Notes: generated by a model not told the origin, from the letters alone. Counted from the first letter of the stretch, positions 52,638 through 62,734 are shown. The stretch is DNA of 64,000 nt from Hymenobacter sp. YC55 (GCF_029433095.1 NZ_JARNTX010000001.1:2108001-2172000); one strand, 5' to 3'. Numbers and translations are program-made.

Positions 52638-53279
52638 TCATATTTTCTGCTCTGCCCCAAATAGGTACCCGATAATCATGTCTTTTACCACCTGCTGATG
52701 CTGGCTGACCACGTCCATCAATTCCGCGTTTGTCATGCGCAAGGCATGGGTGATGGCCGCCTTACCTACGAATGGATAATGCACATTGCTCACTATCATC
52801 ATGATGATTTGTAGCGCACTTACAGGCTTAATTTCTTTGCTGGCCACGGCCTCTGCTACTTGACGGGCAAACACCGACTCTTGGAGCGACGGATAAGGAG
52901 AGGACACAGGTGTCTGCTCGACGAACAAGTCGGGATGGCGGCGCATTTCGTGCATGATGAACAACGGCAGATCCGGGTTCTCCACCACCAACTCGTATTC
53001 GGCCTCAATCAGCTGCAGGATCTTTTCGCGTAGGGGCAGGTCTTGGTTAACCAGGCTGTTGAGCTTGGCAAACTGAATCCGATGCAAATCCTGAAAAGTG
53101 AGTTGAAACAGCTTCTCCTTGCTCCGGAAGTAATAATTGGTCATTGACACATTCAGCCCGGAAGCCTCCGCCAGGTCCCGCGAGGTGGTGCCGTCGTAGC
53201 CTTTCTCCAGGAACAGCCGACGAGCCGCTTGACGAATACGTTCTTCCGTTGACTGAGCGGAGGCAGCTGGCTCTTTCAT
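52638..53279 (-). CDS. TetR/AcrR family transcriptional regulator
   Basis: A 213-residue regulator. The N-terminal helix-turn-helix (about 10-60) reads TEERIRQAARRLFLEKGYDG followed by TTSRDLAEASGLNVSMTNYYFRSKEKLF, a standard TetR recognition helix. The C-terminal domain (65-213) is helical and probably binds an effector. No efflux gene is next to it, so its target is unknown. A promoter lies just upstream on the minus strand. The large PQQ/malectin gene is 170 bp further upstream in the same direction. Confidence 0.9.
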   Translation of the reverse strand: MKEPAASAQSTEERIRQAARRLFLEKGYDGTTSRDLAEASGLNVSMTNYYFRSKEKLFQLTFQDLHRIQFAKLNSLVNQDLPLREKILQLIEAEYELVVENPDLPLFIMHEMRRHPDLFVEQTPVSSPYPSLQESVFARQVAEAVASKEIKPVSALQIIMMIVSNVHYPFVGKAAITHALRMTNAELMDVVSQHQQVVKDMIIGYLFGAEQKI

Positions 53280-53298
53280 GTAATGTGGTATTGCAACT

Positions 53299-53329
53299 TA
53301 AAAGTAGACAGATGGGACAGGCTAAACAA
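53299..53329 (-). promoter_or_regulatory. Promoter of the TetR gene
   Basis: On the minus strand, TTG (53329-53327), a 20-bp spacer and TACTTTTA (53306-53299) give a good -33/-7 pair, one base from consensus, ending 19 bp before the ATG. Confidence 0.55.
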
Positions 53330-53449
53330 GTGCTTTAAATACTTGTTTGGCCCATCCCGGCTGTTGTATTAGTTATATGAATCAATAGTGCCTAATTTAT
53401 GCCTCCATAGTGGTCCACCAGGGGGTACTGCTTTTGGGTGTGGCAACCG

Positions 53450-56400
53450 TTAAGGCTGAATCATTACCTTTTGATTAAGGCGTTTGCCATCCGAGAGTTG
53501 CAGGCTGAGCTGATAAAGCCCTTGGCTTACATTCTGCGCTTCAACGGGCACCAGATTCAAACCAGTATGCAGCGAGACGAGTCGTTGCTGCACCACCCGA
53601 CCGAGCCGGTCGGTTAAGAGCAGTGTAGCTGTCTGCGCACGATCGGCGGCGCAACGCAACGTGAAGTGCCCAACCGTAGGATTCGGGTATACGCTTAACT
53701 CTCGAACAGAGCTCAGACCGGACTTTGCCGCTAAAGCCTGCTTGCTGGCACTTGCACGGTTACCCGTGTTCGGTATGATTTCCAAAGCCGATAGTTTAGC
53801 CTGGTCGACACCGCCGTCCTCGGCTAGCGCACTCAGGTCTAGGTTGAGCACACCATCCGTGACGGTGACTAGAAAGGTTTCGCTCGTCGCCGTGCGCGGC
53901 CCCACCTTGCGCACAATATCGTAGTTATCGAGCACCTTCAGGCCTTCTAAGCTCACGTCAAACACGCGCTGCCCCACCTGCTCCCAGAAGATTTCGGCGA
54001 AGTGCAGCACCACCGAGTATTGTCCGTTGCTGAGCGGCAGGGCATAGCGCAACTGTCCGTTGGTGCTGTAGCGCTCGGATTGGTAGAGGCTCGCGTCCGT
54101 CGTGCCCGCAATTGGCACAGCGGCTGAGTAGTTGTAACTGTCGTGGCCGTAGTACTGATCAGCTGCAAAAATCCCTAGCGCAGTAGCCAAGGTACTCCCA
54201 CCGGCATTCAGACGGAAAGCGGGAGCAGGCACGACTTCGATAGCGGAGATTTTAGCCTGGTCGACACCGCCGTCCTCGGTTAGCGCACTCAGGTCTAGGT
54301 TGAGCACACCATCCGTGACGGTGACTAGAAAGGTTTCGCTCGTCGCCGTGCGCGGCCCCACCTTGCGCACAATATCGTAGTTATCGAGCACCTTCAGGCC
54401 TTCTAAGCTCACGTCAAACACGCGCTGCCCCACCTGCTCCCAGAAGATTTCGGCGAAGTGCAGCACCACCGAGTATTGTCCGTTGCTGAGCGGCAGGGCA
54501 TAGCGCAACTGTCCGTTGGTGCTGTAGCGCTCGGATTGGTAGAGGCTTGCATCCGTCGTGCCCGCAATTGGCACAGCGGCTGAGTAGTTGTAGCTGTCAT
54601 GACTGTAGTACTGATCAGCTGCAAAAGAGCCACGGGCGGTGGTTAGGGCATTGCCCCCCGCGTTTACCAAGTACGTGGCCGCCGGACAGTCAGGATACAG
54701 CGTAACTTCCTGGGTAGTTGACAACCCACCAGCATCCGTTACTGTGAGGCTAACGGTGTAGTAGTATACTTCGGTACCACAGCCCAAGGGCGAAATGGTG
54801 GTCGTCGCGCGGGGCGACGTACTGATCGGCTCGGGATGCTGATGGTCATCGTGGTGCAGAACGGTCTGCCACTGATACGAGAGCTGACCACTGCTGTGTT
54901 CTTGGTCGGTGACGGCGGCCTCCAGAGTATAGGTGGTCTGCCCAGTGAGCGGATACTTAGTGCCGGCTGCTGGACTAAGGATATTAACTTGCGGAGGCGT
55001 ATTGTTGGCAGATATGGCAAGCGAAGTTTGCCCGGTGTTGACATCGTCGCTGACGGTCAGTGTGACCTTGTAGTTGGTGGGGGCTCCGGCCGGGAAAGCA
55101 TGGGTAGGATTGACCGCCGTGCTGGTGGTACCGTCGCCAAAATCCCATAAGTAAGTTATGCTATGCCCGTCGGCGTCGTGCGAATCACTCCCGACGAACT
55201 GTACCGTCAAGGGGCTCGCGCCGCTGGTCTTATCAGCGCTGGCTACCGCGACCGGAGCCGTGCCCCCACCCGAAGCATTGTAAGACACCTTCCTGATTTC
55301 GGACGGATAAAAATTCACGTAGTAGAGGCCGCCCTGAGTTGGATGCGTGGCCATGGCCACAACAATGGCTCCTTTGTCGATGAAATTGCGCACGGCCACC
55401 GGCTTATCGGCATTATCCACGCTCAGACTGCGAATCCAGCCCCCAGGATAGTCTCCAAAAAAGCAGGTGTTGCGGTATTCCGGGGGGAAGTCGGTATGCG
55501 GGTAAAAGACGCCCCCCATGGCGGAGCTTCCCCCAAACTGAGGCCCTGAAATGGGCGAACCCGGCGCCCCAATGTTGATTTCACTAGCTACTCCCCCCTC
55601 GAATATGCCCGTTCGGGAAGGACCATTACCCACGTGATTCCAGTCGAATAAAGGGCGACTATGCACAAATGTGGGTATAGCAGTGGCGGTGGCTTGCCCA
55701 GTACAAGGGTTCGTAAACGATGCTGTTCCGCTAGGCGTATCCTGCGTGATTAAATCCTGAAAGTTATAGAACGCTTGGGCGCAGCCATCTGCACCGGTTG
55801 GCGCATAAGGATTAGCTGTTTTTTTGTTCCAGTAGCCCGGATTAGGGGTTAGTCCTTCAAATAAGGGCCAGCCGAAGTTCATGCCCGGCCGGACGGCCGC
55901 ATTAATTTCTTCCCAGGTATCAAAGCCTACATCCCCAATGTAAAGCACACCGGGCTCTGTGGCGTTTCCTGAGCCGGGTTTGAGTGTCATTCGAAACGGA
56001 TTTCGCAGCCCCAACGCCCACACCTTGGATTGCACCGAGCCTGGGGCCGACGCTTGGTAGAACGGGTTATTGGCTACACCTTCACCGGTCATAGGGTTTA
56101 AGCGCAGAACCTTGCCGTTGTAGCTTTGCACCTGCTGTGCTCGGAGGGCGCCCACGTTCTGTTCCGGCGTAATAATGCCGTCGGCCAAGGCCTGGACGTA
56201 GTACGAACCACTAGAGCTACCAACGTCTTCGCGGTCGTAACTGGCCCCGTCGCCGACTGAAACCAGCAGGGAATTATCAGTGCCGAACACTAAGCTGCCA
56301 GGGCCGTGGCTCAAATGTGTCACCGGCACGCCTGTTTGCGGAGTAGCGCCAAGCAAGATGGTACGGCTGGCGGGATCCACGCTATAGCCGGTTGCCGTCT

Positions 56401-56830
56401 TTGTGGCCTGGTAACGCGTTAGCCGGTTGATAGTGGCGTTGAAATATTCGTTGGCCGTAGGGTTGTAGTTGGGCGTACCGTAGTAGAGCAGATGATGGCG
56501 GTCAACGGTATAAAACAGGTAGAAATATCCGTTGGTGTCGAAATCGGGATGCAAGGCAAAGCCAAGCAATCCGAAATCACGCCACGCGCCCACTTCCTCG
56601 CTGAGGTCGAGCAGCAAGCTTTTCTGGCCGTTCTGCAAGGTCCATACTCTACCGGGCCTTTCCCAAACGAATAAGTGGCTGCCGGCCTTGTTGAATGTGA
56701 GGCCCACAGCCTCATCCCAACCCGATGAAACCGTTACGGAAGTGAATCCGGGGGGCGGGGACTGGGCAAGTGCTTTTTGCTTTAAAGTCAGAGTAAATAA
56801 AAGGAGTACAAGTAAAAGTTTGTGTTTCAT
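53450..56830 (-). CDS. Secreted PQQ-type sugar dehydrogenase with PKD, tandem malectin and type IX sorting domains
   Basis: A 1126-residue modular secreted protein. Signal peptide at 1-22. Residues about 25-520 form a beta-propeller of the glucose/sorbosone dehydrogenase (GSDH/YliI-like) family, with SHGPGSLVFG, GLRNPFR and YIGDVGFDTWEEIN. Residues about 530-620 form a PKD domain (YLWDFGDGTTSTAVNPTHAF), followed by an Ig-like segment to about 720. Two malectin-like carbohydrate-binding domains follow (about 725-875 and 877-1027); their central 125 residues are nearly identical. The C-terminus (LSVYPNPTVG near 1060) is a type IX sorting domain. It probably binds and oxidises sugars outside the cell. 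Confidence 0.9.
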   Translation of the reverse strand: MKHKLLLVLLLFTLTLKQKALAQSPPPGFTSVTVSSGWDEAVGLTFNKAGSHLFVWERPGRVWTLQNGQKSLLLDLSEEVGAWRDFGLLGFALHPDFDTNGYFYLFYTVDRHHLLYYGTPNYNPTANEYFNATINRLTRYQATKTATGYSVDPASRTILLGATPQTGVPVTHLSHGPGSLVFGTDNSLLVSVGDGASYDREDVGSSSGSYYVQALADGIITPEQNVGALRAQQVQSYNGKVLRLNPMTGEGVANNPFYQASAPGSVQSKVWALGLRNPFRMTLKPGSGNATEPGVLYIGDVGFDTWEEINAAVRPGMNFGWPLFEGLTPNPGYWNKKTANPYAPTGADGCAQAFYNFQDLITQDTPSGTASFTNPCTGQATATAIPTFVHSRPLFDWNHVGNGPSRTGIFEGGVASEINIGAPGSPISGPQFGGSSAMGGVFYPHTDFPPEYRNTCFFGDYPGGWIRSLSVDNADKPVAVRNFIDKGAIVVAMATHPTQGGLYYVNFYPSEIRKVSYNASGGGTAPVAVASADKTSGASPLTVQFVGSDSHDADGHSITYLWDFGDGTTSTAVNPTHAFPAGAPTNYKVTLTVSDDVNTGQTSLAISANNTPPQVNILSPAAGTKYPLTGQTTYTLEAAVTDQEHSSGQLSYQWQTVLHHDDHQHPEPISTSPRATTTISPLGCGTEVYYYTVSLTVTDAGGLSTTQEVTLYPDCPAATYLVNAGGNALTTARGSFAADQYYSHDSYNYSAAVPIAGTTDASLYQSERYSTNGQLRYALPLSNGQYSVVLHFAEIFWEQVGQRVFDVSLEGLKVLDNYDIVRKVGPRTATSETFLVTVTDGVLNLDLSALTEDGGVDQAKISAIEVVPAPAFRLNAGGSTLATALGIFAADQYYGHDSYNYSAAVPIAGTTDASLYQSERYSTNGQLRYALPLSNGQYSVVLHFAEIFWEQVGQRVFDVSLEGLKVLDNYDIVRKVGPRTATSETFLVTVTDGVLNLDLSALAEDGGVDQAKLSALEIIPNTGNRASASKQALAAKSGLSSVRELSVYPNPTVGHFTLRCAADRAQTATLLLTDRLGRVVQQRLVSLHTGLNLVPVEAQNVSQGLYQLSLQLSDGKRLNQKVMIQP
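53795..54626. repeat. Tandem 456-bp duplication encoding two malectin domains
   Basis: Bases 53795-54170 and 54251-54626 are about 98% identical (around seven differences in 376 bp), with a period of 456 bp, an exact multiple of three. The near identity at silent sites suggests recent duplication or gene conversion. Confidence 0.9.
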
Positions 56831-56878
56831 GCGGAGAGAAAAGAGTGGGTACTAGGTATTGGGCAATATTTTTTCACT

Positions 56879-56988
56879 TAGCAGGCATAGGGCTTCGAGC
56901 TACCTGCTAGTACAAGCAAAGAGCAACAAGCACAAGCGGGCCCTTACCTAGCATCCATTAAGGTGCTAAGACAAGGGTCCGCTTTTTA
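56879..56988 (+). ncRNA. Possible structured RNA with terminator-like end
   Basis: Stem 1: TAGCAGG/CCTGCTA (56879-56885, 56903-56909). Stem 2: AGCGGGCCCTT/AAGGGTCCGCT (56935-56945, 56973-56983, one mismatch), with nested TAGCA/TGCTA, then a TTTT tract. No plus-strand gene precedes it, so the terminator-like hairpin has no obvious client. It lies upstream of the minus-strand PQQ gene. A small RNA or 5' leader structure are options. Confidence 0.25.
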
Positions 56989-57759
56989 GCGATTTCAAGA
57001 AGGATGGGATTTGGCTACAAGTATGACCTTGTAGGTAGTAGAAGCCGGTTAGGCAGGCCGCCGGTTACGACTTGCTAGTAGACGCTTATTCGATTTTCCC
57101 AAATAAACCGCCTTATCACACTAGCATGGTAAGAGACGCTTAAACTGGATTACAACAAGAACGAACTCGACGCGCAGGCTTGCTATACGAGCACAATGGC
57201 TACCTGTTTCGTTAAAACAAAAATTTATAGCAATGAGCTTGGAATATAATCTAACAATAAATGGTTTAAATTATTCTAGTAAAGTATTAAATAGATATGA
57301 TGATTGTAATTAGTTTTTGCATAAAAAATCCGCTTAGGGTGCTTATAAAAAAGTTATCAAAAAATAGAACGGATGCAACTTACTAAATTGTATCAAATAT
57401 AATTATTTTTATAAGGCCACTCGGTAAAATGCATCTATAAACCAGCCCCTCTTGCCGTAATTAGGTAGTATACTATACTAGGTAGCACAAGCCGATTAAG
57501 CTGCTCTGTAAGTATTGCAGATTGCTGTGGGTAAACTAGTTGGCTAGTGGCAACGGTAGTTATACCAACTTAACCCAAGTTGCAACCTAATCACTAGCTC
57601 GGCGAGGGTGCAGGTGAAGACAGAAAGCAGGAGTTTAGGGGCAGCACCTGGACAGTAACGGCAGGCACAGAACACTGATTTTGTAGTGCCTTTGGCAGCT
57701 CATTAGCCCAGTAAATCCGTATTGCTCTAGACTCTTGCCTAACCAATCAATAGCACCCT
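56989..57759. other. Long AT-rich intergenic region
   Basis: About 770 bp, AT-rich from 57200 to 57420, with no gene I can support. It includes the palindrome TAGTATA-c-TATACTA (57466-57480) and many short A/T runs. Confidence 0.5.
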
Positions 57760-58209
57760 TTATTTTCGTTGGTAAGAGGAGCCGAACCCATCGTAGTAAT
57801 TGTCGCTCAGGTGCAGGTGCTTGCCGTCTTCGTCGACCTGATAGATAAGGGTCTTCGGCTGCACAGTAGTTGCCCCGCTCGAATGGTAGTTGATGGTGAC
57901 GGCCGGCTCCGACTGACCACTATGAATGCTACGCAAGGTGCCAAGCGAATAAGTGGTAGTCTCGACGAGTGAAGTCTGGCCTTGCTGCGTCTGGTATCGC
58001 TCAAACGTATTGTCTTGCTTGAAGACCAAGGTGGTGCGCACGCCCGTGGAGGCTGGCGTGCTTTTCCCACCCGCAAGCCCACCGCTGGTTTGCTCCCATT
58101 CCCATTCGCCTACTAGCCCAGAGTCAGTTGGCTCTGCTGTTTCTTTGGTGCACGATTCGGTGGTGAAGGCAAATAAGGCTATTGCGGCAGAGAATAGAAG
58201 CTTTTTCAT
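57760..58209 (-). CDS. Lipocalin-like lipoprotein
   Basis: A 149-residue product. MKKLLFSAAIALFAFTTESC is a signal peptide with lipobox TESC. The mature part begins GLVGEWEWEQTSGG and continues with strands (TTLVFKQDNTFERYQT, TLIYQVDEDGKHLHLSDNYY), a lipocalin-like pattern (G-x-W near the start, alternating strands). It is probably anchored in the envelope; the ligand is unknown. Met at 58209 begins the signal peptide; the open frame 45 codons upstream is not coding-like. Confidence 0.68.
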   Translation of the reverse strand: MKKLLFSAAIALFAFTTESCTKETAEPTDSGLVGEWEWEQTSGGLAGGKSTPASTGVRTTLVFKQDNTFERYQTQQGQTSLVETTTYSLGTLRSIHSGQSEPAVTINYHSSGATTVQPKTLIYQVDEDGKHLHLSDNYYDGFGSSYQRK

Positions 58210-58609
58210 GGGAAGATGAGAGACGACAAGAGCTAGAATACAACCGGAAGAGCAATTGGCGTAGCAGAAAGTTGCATGTGCAGCAGAAAGGCTCACAGCA
58301 AGTCTTTTACAGCAGGTGTGCCCTAGATTTCCGCAAGCTGGCAAGACAGCGCAGCTGCTGATAGCAAGATCCTAAGAACCAACTATTACAAATCTAATTT
58401 TGGGTTCGTGGTTGCTAAAGTGAAATGTCGTGGCCAACCGTAAACCTATCCGGTAACGATTGTGATACTTTCATTCATGTATTCGTCGTCTTGGGTCATC
58501 CGTTAGCCCAAAGTATTTCCTTACTTGGAATTGCCTTCCAGCGAAAAGAGAGCCTTGCTTTACCAAGCTCCATCGGAATGGATAGGCTTGCACCGTTAGG
58601 CACAACGAC

Positions 58610-59857
58610 ATGAACCGGTTCACTTGCTGGCTGCTTTTGCTGGCTGCTGTAGGAAGCACGAAGGGCTATGCGCAAACGATTGCCACTCTACAAGTGGTGG
58701 TCCCTCCTACTACTAGCAGCTTAGAGACGCCCATCAAAACCAGCCTGGACGCCCTTACATTTCTCCCCGATTCTGTGCTGACGCTGGTAGAAGTGCAAGG
58801 CACCAAGCGCACCAGCGTACCCTTCCAGATCGAGCACGGATCGGAGCGCACCCTCCATTGGATACTCGACCCGGCCGCTAGCAAAACCAGCAAGCGCGCC
58901 TATGAACTGGTGAAAGGCAAAGCCAACAAGACTAGTGTACCGATGCGCGTACAAGATGGGCAAGGCTCCTTCACCCTCACAAGCAAAGGCACCAACCTGC
59001 TGCGCTACAACTACAAAACGGTATACCCGCCCACCGGCATAGACACGGCCTACAAGCGGAGCGGCTTTATTCACCCGTTGTGGTCGCCGCACGGCCAGGA
59101 GCTAACCCGGATTCAAGCGCCCGACCACTACCACCACTACGGCATCTGGAATCCGTGGACGCATGTGCTGTTTGAGAAAGACACCGTTGATTTCTGGAAC
59201 ATCCGGGACCGGAAAGGCACCGTGCGCTTTGCCAAGGCAGTTTCCACCACCGAAGGCCCCGTGTACAGCGAGTACCAGGTGCTGCAGGAGCACATAGCAT
59301 TCAAAAAAGGAGGCAAGGAAAAAGTGGCTTTGAACGAGCTGCAAGCGGTACGAGTATATCAGCCCCAGGGAAAAGACTACTACATAGCCGACGTCACCAT
59401 CAACATGAATTGCGCCAGCGCCAGCCCAGTACTGCTGCTGGCGTACCGGTACGGTGGGTTTGGCTGGCGCACCACCGAAAAATGGAACAAGGATAACAGC
59501 GAGGTGCTGACCTCGGAAGGCAAAACCCGCAAGGAGGCCGACGGCTCTACGGCGCGCTGGTGCATCGTGCAGGGCCAGATCGACAACGACTACGCCGGCG
59601 TGGTGATGATGTCGTTTCCAACCAACTACAACCACCCCGAGCCGCTACGCATCTGGCCCGAAACGCAGAATGGCCGCGGCGACATGTTTGCCAATTTTTC
59701 GCCCACCAAGAACAAGAACTGGCAGCTTGATCCTGGTCAGACCTATACGCTCAAATACCGCCTGATCGTGTACAACGGGCATTTCACGAAAGAAAAAGCG
59801 GAGAGTGGTTGGCAGGCCTTCAGCGCCGAACCCAAGGTTACGGTGCAGCGCAAGTGA
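58610..59857 (+). CDS. DUF6807 (PmoA-like) secreted protein
   Basis: A 415-residue protein with a signal peptide (1-21, ends KGYAQ) and a DUF6807-type domain (about 100-405). Hallmarks are the FIHPLWSPHGQELTRIQAPDHYHHYGIW segment near residue 145 and GFGWRTTEKWN near residue 285. The histidine cluster may bind a metal or sugar. The family often lies with Gfo/Idh/MocA oxidoreductases in carbohydrate clusters, as here. The next gene starts 35 bp downstream on the same strand. Confidence 0.85.
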   Translation: MNRFTCWLLLLAAVGSTKGYAQTIATLQVVVPPTTSSLETPIKTSLDALTFLPDSVLTLVEVQGTKRTSVPFQIEHGSERTLHWILDPAASKTSKRAYELVKGKANKTSVPMRVQDGQGSFTLTSKGTNLLRYNYKTVYPPTGIDTAYKRSGFIHPLWSPHGQELTRIQAPDHYHHYGIWNPWTHVLFEKDTVDFWNIRDRKGTVRFAKAVSTTEGPVYSEYQVLQEHIAFKKGGKEKVALNELQAVRVYQPQGKDYYIADVTINMNCASASPVLLLAYRYGGFGWRTTEKWNKDNSEVLTSEGKTRKEADGSTARWCIVQGQIDNDYAGVVMMSFPTNYNHPEPLRIWPETQNGRGDMFANFSPTKNKNWQLDPGQTYTLKYRLIVYNGHFTKEKAESGWQAFSAEPKVTVQRK

Positions 59858-59891
59858 TACTTTCTTCTGATCTGTGTAAAAAATCCTTCCC

Positions 59892-61286
59892 ATGAGTGAA
59901 GAAAAAAACTCCGGCGTTTGTAGAAGAAGCTTTCTGGAAACGTCAACCAAAGTAGCGGCGGCCACCTTGGTGTTCGGCGGTTTCCCAACCATTGTGCCGG
60001 CCAGCGTTTTCGGCAAAAACGCGCCCAGCAACCGCATCAACATCGGGGCCATAGGCACGGGGCGCATCTCCCGCATTCACGATATGCCCGGTGTGTGGCA
60101 GTACGACCAAGCCCAGATCATGGCCGTTTGCGACGTGGACACCCGGCGTGCCGAAGAGGGGAAACAGCTGGTCAACGAGTACTACACCAAGAAAAACGGC
60201 AAGCCCTTCGACGGTGTGAAGGTGTACCACGACTACCAGGCGCTACTCCAAAACAAAGACATCGACGGGGTCTTGATTAGCACGCCCGACCACTGGCACG
60301 CGCTGATTGGGATGGCAGCCGTAAGGGCCGGCAAGGATGTGTACTGCCAAAAGCCCACGTCCTTGACCATTGCCGAAGGCAGGGCCCTGAGCGACGCGGT
60401 GAAAAGCACGGGGCGCATTTTCCAGATTGGCAGCCAGCAACGGAGTTCCACCCAGTTTCGCTACGCGGCCGAACTGGTGCGCAACGGCCGCATTGGCACC
60501 TTAAAAACCGTGTCTATTGGGTTGCCGGGCGACCCGTCGGGCGAAGAAGAGGTGGCCATGCCGGTGCCTACCAACTTAAACTACGACCGGTGGCTGGGCT
60601 CGACGCCCGAAGTGTATTACACCGAAAAACGCGTGCACCCCCAGCAGGGCTACGACCGGCCCGGCTGGTTGCGCTGCGAGCAGTTTGGGGCGGGCATGAT
60701 TACGGGTTGGGGCTCGCACCACGTCGATTGCGCCCACTGGGCCATGAACACCGAGCACACGGGCCCGGTGGAAGTATGGGGCAGTGCCGAATTTCCTAAA
60801 AAAGGCTTGTGGGACGTGCACGGCCCGTTCAAGACGGAGGGGCGCTACGCCAACGGGGTGCACATGATTATCAGCGACAGTTTGCCCAACGGTATCAAGT
60901 TTGAGGGCACCGAGGGCTGGATCTTCGTGTCGCGCGGCGATGCCAAGGCTACCTCCAGTGACCCGGTTAGCTTGCAAGCCGCCAAAGCACTAGACGCCAG
61001 CGACCCCAAGATCATCCAATCGGTAATCGGGCCCAACGAAATCCACCTCTACGAAAGCAAAGAGCACCACGGCAACTGGCTGGAGTGCATCAAGTCGCGC
61101 AAGCAACCCATTGCGCCCGTTGAAGTGGGCCACCGCTCCTGCTCTACCTGTTTAATTCATCATATTGTGATGAAATTGAATCGGAAAGTGTACTGGGACT
61201 CCGCCAAGGAGCAGTTTGTGAACGATGCCGAGGCGAACCGCCTGCTTTCCCGGCCCCAGCGCAAACCCTACACGCTGCCCGGCTAA
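59892..61286 (+). CDS. Gfo/Idh/MocA family oxidoreductase with Tat signal
   Basis: A 464-residue oxidoreductase. The N-terminus has twin arginines (CRRSFLETSTKVAAATLV), a Tat-type signal, so it is exported folded. The NAD(P)-binding domain follows (INIGAIGTGRISRIHDMPG near 50), then ISTPDHWHALIGMAAVRAGKDV near residue 135 with the usual QKP motif. The C-terminal domain holds the substrate site. Family members oxidise sugars and cyclitols. It is the second of four genes in a carbohydrate cluster. Confidence 0.9.
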   Translation: MSEEKNSGVCRRSFLETSTKVAAATLVFGGFPTIVPASVFGKNAPSNRINIGAIGTGRISRIHDMPGVWQYDQAQIMAVCDVDTRRAEEGKQLVNEYYTKKNGKPFDGVKVYHDYQALLQNKDIDGVLISTPDHWHALIGMAAVRAGKDVYCQKPTSLTIAEGRALSDAVKSTGRIFQIGSQQRSSTQFRYAAELVRNGRIGTLKTVSIGLPGDPSGEEEVAMPVPTNLNYDRWLGSTPEVYYTEKRVHPQQGYDRPGWLRCEQFGAGMITGWGSHHVDCAHWAMNTEHTGPVEVWGSAEFPKKGLWDVHGPFKTEGRYANGVHMIISDSLPNGIKFEGTEGWIFVSRGDAKATSSDPVSLQAAKALDASDPKIIQSVIGPNEIHLYESKEHHGNWLECIKSRKQPIAPVEVGHRSCSTCLIHHIVMKLNRKVYWDSAKEQFVNDAEANRLLSRPQRKPYTLPG

Positions 61287-61348
61287 TGTAGTTTAACAGC
61301 GCTACCGCGTAGTGGGGAGGCGTTTTGTTGTACTGTTCGTTGAAGAAG

Positions 61349-62734
61349 ATGAAGAACCTGTTCGTTGCTAGCCCCTTCTTTTTCTTGCCCCTGCTGCCCT
61401 GTTTCGCACAAACCGCCGCCGCTCCCAAACTCAGCGCCCCGGTTCAACTCATCACCCTCGACCCTGGGCATTTCCACGCGGCACTGGTGCAGAAGTCGAT
61501 GTACAAGAATGTCGACCCGACGGTGCACGTGTACGCGCCCGGGGGCAGCGATCTGCAGCAGCACTTGGCCAGAGTAACGGCCTACAACACCCGCGCCGAG
61601 GCGCCCACGCACTGGCAGCAGCAGGTGTATACCGGCCCGGATTTCTTTGCCAAGATGCTGGCCGAAAAGGCTGGCAACGTGGTAGTGGTAGCCGGCAACA
61701 ATCAAAAGAAGACGGAATACATTGCGCAGTCCTTGCAGGCTGGCTTCAACGTGCTAGCCGACAAGCCCATGTGCATCAACAGCAAGGAGTTCAAGACCCT
61801 GGAAAGCGCCTTTGCGACAGCCAAGAAAAAGGATTTGCTGCTGTATGATATCATGACCGAGCGGTTTGAGATACCCACGATTCTGCAAAAAGAGCTGACC
61901 CTAATGCCGACGGTATTTGGGACCTTGGAGAAAGGAACTCCACAGAATCCGGCGGTAATTAAAGAAAGCACCCACTGCTTTTACAAGAACGTTTCGGGCA
62001 GCGTGCTTACCCGGCCCGCCTGGTTTATGGACGTAACGCAGGAGGGCGAGGGCTTGGTGGACGTAACCACCCACTTGGTGGATTTGGTGCAGTGGGAATG
62101 CTTTCCGGGGCGGGCCCTGGACTACAAAAAAGACATTCAGGTGCTTTCCGCCAAGCGCTGGGCCACGCCCATGAGTCTTAGCCAATTCAAGGCCATTACC
62201 AAACAAAGCAGCTTTCCCGACTACCTAAAGAAAGACCTCGTCAACGACAGCCTGCTGAAGGTGTACAGCAACGGCACTATTTCCTATAAGCTGCTCGGGG
62301 TGCATGCCCAGGTATCGGTGACGTGGGCGTACAAAGCCCCGGATGGTGCCGGCGACACGCATTATTCGCTGATGCGGGGCACCAAAGCCAACCTTATTAT
62401 TCGCCAAGGAGCAACTCAGCAGTACAAGCCAACGCTCTATATCGAGCCCCGGGCCGGTGATGCCGCCTACGAAAAAGGATTGCAGCAAGACATCAAGAAA
62501 CTCCAGGCGAAATACCCCGGCGTGGCACTCAAGAAGGTTGACAACGGCTGGGAAGTACTGATTCCCGACAGCTACCGCGAAGGACACGAGGCTCACTTTG
62601 CCCGCGTAACCGAGCATTATCTGGAGTACCTCGAAAAGCGCAACATGCCCTCCTGGGAGGTACCGAACATGCTAGCCAAATACTACACCACCACCAAGGC
62701 GCTGGAAATAGCTACAGAAAGCCCCAAGCAGTAG
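61349..62734 (+). CDS. Secreted Gfo/Idh/MocA-like oxidoreductase
   Basis: A 461-residue protein with a signal peptide (MKNLFVASPFFFLPLLPCFAQ). The nucleotide-binding half is atypical: LITLDPGHFHAALVQKSMY replaces the usual GxGxxG loop, and AGFNVLADKPMCI keeps the KP motif. A C-terminal domain of the type named putative oxidoreductase C-terminal follows. It may be a secreted sugar oxidoreductase partner of the preceding enzyme. ATG 61349 begins the signal peptide; an upstream TTG at 61325 is unlikely. Confidence 0.82.
   Translation: MKNLFVASPFFFLPLLPCFAQTAAAPKLSAPVQLITLDPGHFHAALVQKSMYKNVDPTVHVYAPGGSDLQQHLARVTAYNTRAEAPTHWQQQVYTGPDFFAKMLAEKAGNVVVVAGNNQKKTEYIAQSLQAGFNVLADKPMCINSKEFKTLESAFATAKKKDLLLYDIMTERFEIPTILQKELTLMPTVFGTLEKGTPQNPAVIKESTHCFYKNVSGSVLTRPAWFMDVTQEGEGLVDVTTHLVDLVQWECFPGRALDYKKDIQVLSAKRWATPMSLSQFKAITKQSSFPDYLKKDLVNDSLLKVYSNGTISYKLLGVHAQVSVTWAYKAPDGAGDTHYSLMRGTKANLIIRQGATQQYKPTLYIEPRAGDAAYEKGLQQDIKKLQAKYPGVALKKVDNGWEVLIPDSYREGHEAHFARVTEHYLEYLEKRNMPSWEVPNMLAKYYTTTKALEIATESPKQ

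Noticed and set aside
55163..55549. 128-codon plus-strand frame in the PQQ/malectin gene
   Set aside because: Antisense shadow of the PKD and propeller regions; no independent evidence.
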